Of a DNA stretch of 64,000 nt, positions 62,891-64,000 are shown piece after piece. The notes below the pieces were generated by a model. The model was not told where the DNA came from and did no database searches. It saw only the letters and a list, made by a program, of their open reading frames with translations. The position numbers and the translations under genes were made by a program. Origin of the DNA: Diorhabda sublineata (Eukaryota; Arthropoda; Insecta; Coleoptera; Chrysomelidae); NCBI RefSeq assembly GCF_026230105.1, contig NW_026614275.1, forward strand, positions 101,764-165,763, in the 5' to 3' direction. Every line of letters begins with the position of its first letter. The stretch's first letter is position 1.

Positions 62891-64000
62891 GAAAATTTTC
62901 AAAGTCTATCTTCCTAATTTGAAGTCGGATTTCAACATTTCTTATATATTTGAGTGAGTTTGCATCTTACTTTGTCAGATATTGTCGATTAACATCCATT
63001 GAAGCAGATTGAGGTCGATTGTCACTTTGTGTTGATTGAAAATTTTCAAAGTCTATCTTCCTAATTTGAAGTCGAATTTCAACATTTCTTATATATTTGA
63101 GTGAGTTTGCATCTAAGTTTGTCAGATATCGTCGATTAACATCCATTCAAGCCCATTGAGGTCGATTTTCACTTTGTGTTGATTGAAAATTTTCAAAGTC
63201 TATCTTCCTAATTTGAAGTCGGATTTCAACATTTCTTATATGTTTGAGTGAGTTTGCATCTAAGTTTAACAGATATCGTCGATTAACATCCATTCAAGCC
63301 CATTGAGGTCGATTTTCACTTTGTGTTGATTGAAAATTTTCAAAGTCTATCTTCCTAATTTGAAGTCGAATTTCAACATTTCGCATATATTTGAGTGAGT
63401 TTGCATCTAAGTTTGTGAGATATCGTCGATTAACATCCATTCAAGCCCATTGAGGTCGATTTTCACTTTGTGTTGATTGAAAATTTTCAAAGTCTATCTT
63501 CCTAATTTGAAGTCGGATTTCAACATTTCTTATATGTTTGAGTGAGTTTGCATCTAAGTTTAACAGATATCGTCGATTAACATCCATTCAAGCCCATTGA
63601 GGTCGATTTTCACTTTGTGTTGATTGAAAATTTTCAAAGTCTATCTTCCTAATTTGAAGTCGAATTTCAACATTTCGCATATATTTGAGTGAGTTTGCAT
63701 CTAAGTTTGTGAGATATCGTCGATTAACATCCATTCAAGCCCATTGAGGTCGATTTTCACTTTGTGTTGATTGAAAATTTTCAAAGTCTATCTTCCTAAT
63801 TTGAAGTCGAATTTCAACATTTCTTATATATTTGAGTGAGTTTGCATCTAAGTTTGTCAGATATCGTCGATTAACATCCATTGAAGCCCATTGAGGTCGA
63901 TTTTCACTTTGTGTTGATTGAAAATTTTCAAAGTCTATCTTCCTAATTTGAAGTCGGATTTCAACATTTCTTATATGTTTGAGTGAGTTTGCATCTAAGT
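62891..64000. repeat. Right-edge satellite block with dimers and a cut-off monomer
   Basis: 62891 (GTCGGATTT, GATATTGTCG, GCAGATT) completes a cassette begun at 62450. 63038 is an ATCTAAG/CAAG monomer. The pair TATGTTTGAG/TTTAACAG (63185) plus TTTCGCATATA/GTGAG (63332) is repeated without visible change at 63479 and 63626, a 294-bp dimer duplication. 63773 is an ATCTAAG/GAAG monomer. The last monomer starts at 63920 and is cut after 81 bp by the window end. Confidence 0.85.

Larger units (their letters stand above)
1..64000. repeat. 147-bp satellite DNA array filling the window
   Basis: Every base belongs to a head-to-tail array of one 147-bp monomer in a single orientation. I located each monomer start by the core GAAAATTTTC; 434 units lie before the last start at 63920, and the net length deviation (+121 bp) accounts for the total exactly. 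The consensus is about 32% GC with four CpG sites per monomer. Nearly all monomers carry GATATC at monomer positions 88-93. No transposon, microsatellite tract, inversion, RNA gene or unique sequence interrupts it. Its role is not encoded in the sequence; by analogy with other long homogenised AT-rich satellites of this size it is probably centromeric or pericentromeric heterochromatin. The array continues beyond both window ends, so its full size is unknown. Confidence 0.98.

Noticed and set aside
1..64000. CRISPR array
   Set aside because: Repeats are 147 bp with no unique spacers; every base between the palindromic cores is itself repeated.
1..64000. Tandem-repeat protein gene (49-residue repeats)
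   Set aside because: The frame is closed by stops in many monomers and shifted by scattered 146- and 148-bp units; no long continuous frame exists.

Overview
The window holds no gene that I can support. From base 1 to base 64000 it is one head-to-tail satellite DNA array with a 147-bp monomer. I traced the start of every monomer, phased on the GAAAATTTTC core at its 5' end. There are 434 repeat units before the last start at 63920, followed by 81 bp of a cut-off monomer. One of the 434 units is a fusion left by a deletion. The bookkeeping closes exactly: 434 x 147 = 63798, and the length changes seen (+1, -1, +4, +8, +12 and one fusion unit) add 121 bp, giving 63919. This leaves no room for a transposon, spacer or inversion, and every unit points the same way. 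The consensus is about 32% GC.

This points to a eukaryotic nuclear chromosome, most likely a centromeric or pericentromeric block, since long homogenised arrays of a roughly nucleosome-length AT-rich monomer are typical there. I lean towards a plant, but the sequence alone does not prove it. I recall 147-bp centromeric satellites being described in strawberry (Fragaria), but I cannot confirm sequence identity, so this is only a lead.

The array is layered. Monomers differ at a small set of recurring sites: monomer positions about 38, 47-58, 78-87, 94, 101, 111, 117, 122, 128-131 and 137-145. Combinations of these define monomer types, and runs of types define higher-order units. A four-monomer cassette (about 587 bp) recurs 13 times. 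Region by region: 1-4261 is a mixed block. 4262-9408 is a 2794-bp tandem duplication. 9409-14111 is mixed. 14112-17195 is a seven-monomer (1028 bp) unit in three tandem copies. 17196-21015 is mixed. 21016-24933 is a pair of segments 2349 bp apart with two rearrangement junctions. 24640-25668 is a run of 294-bp dimers. 25669-29794 is mixed. 29795-31562 is an 884-bp tandem pair. 31857-43767 is a 25-monomer (3676 bp) unit in three tandem copies, the middle one enlarged by 883 bp. 43768-53032 is a mosaic of segments repeated 4118, 3824, 3088 and 1324 bp apart. 53033-62890 is a pair of about 4.4 and 4.7 kb segments 5151 bp apart. 62891-64000 ends in dimers.

Because 147 = 3 x 49, one minus-strand frame runs from monomer to monomer and yields repeated 49-residue pseudo-peptides of up to 201 residues. 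Whether they stay open depends on two satellite variant sites, and I do not treat them as genes. The main biological content is the recent history of unequal exchange, segmental amplification and local rearrangement recorded in the array.
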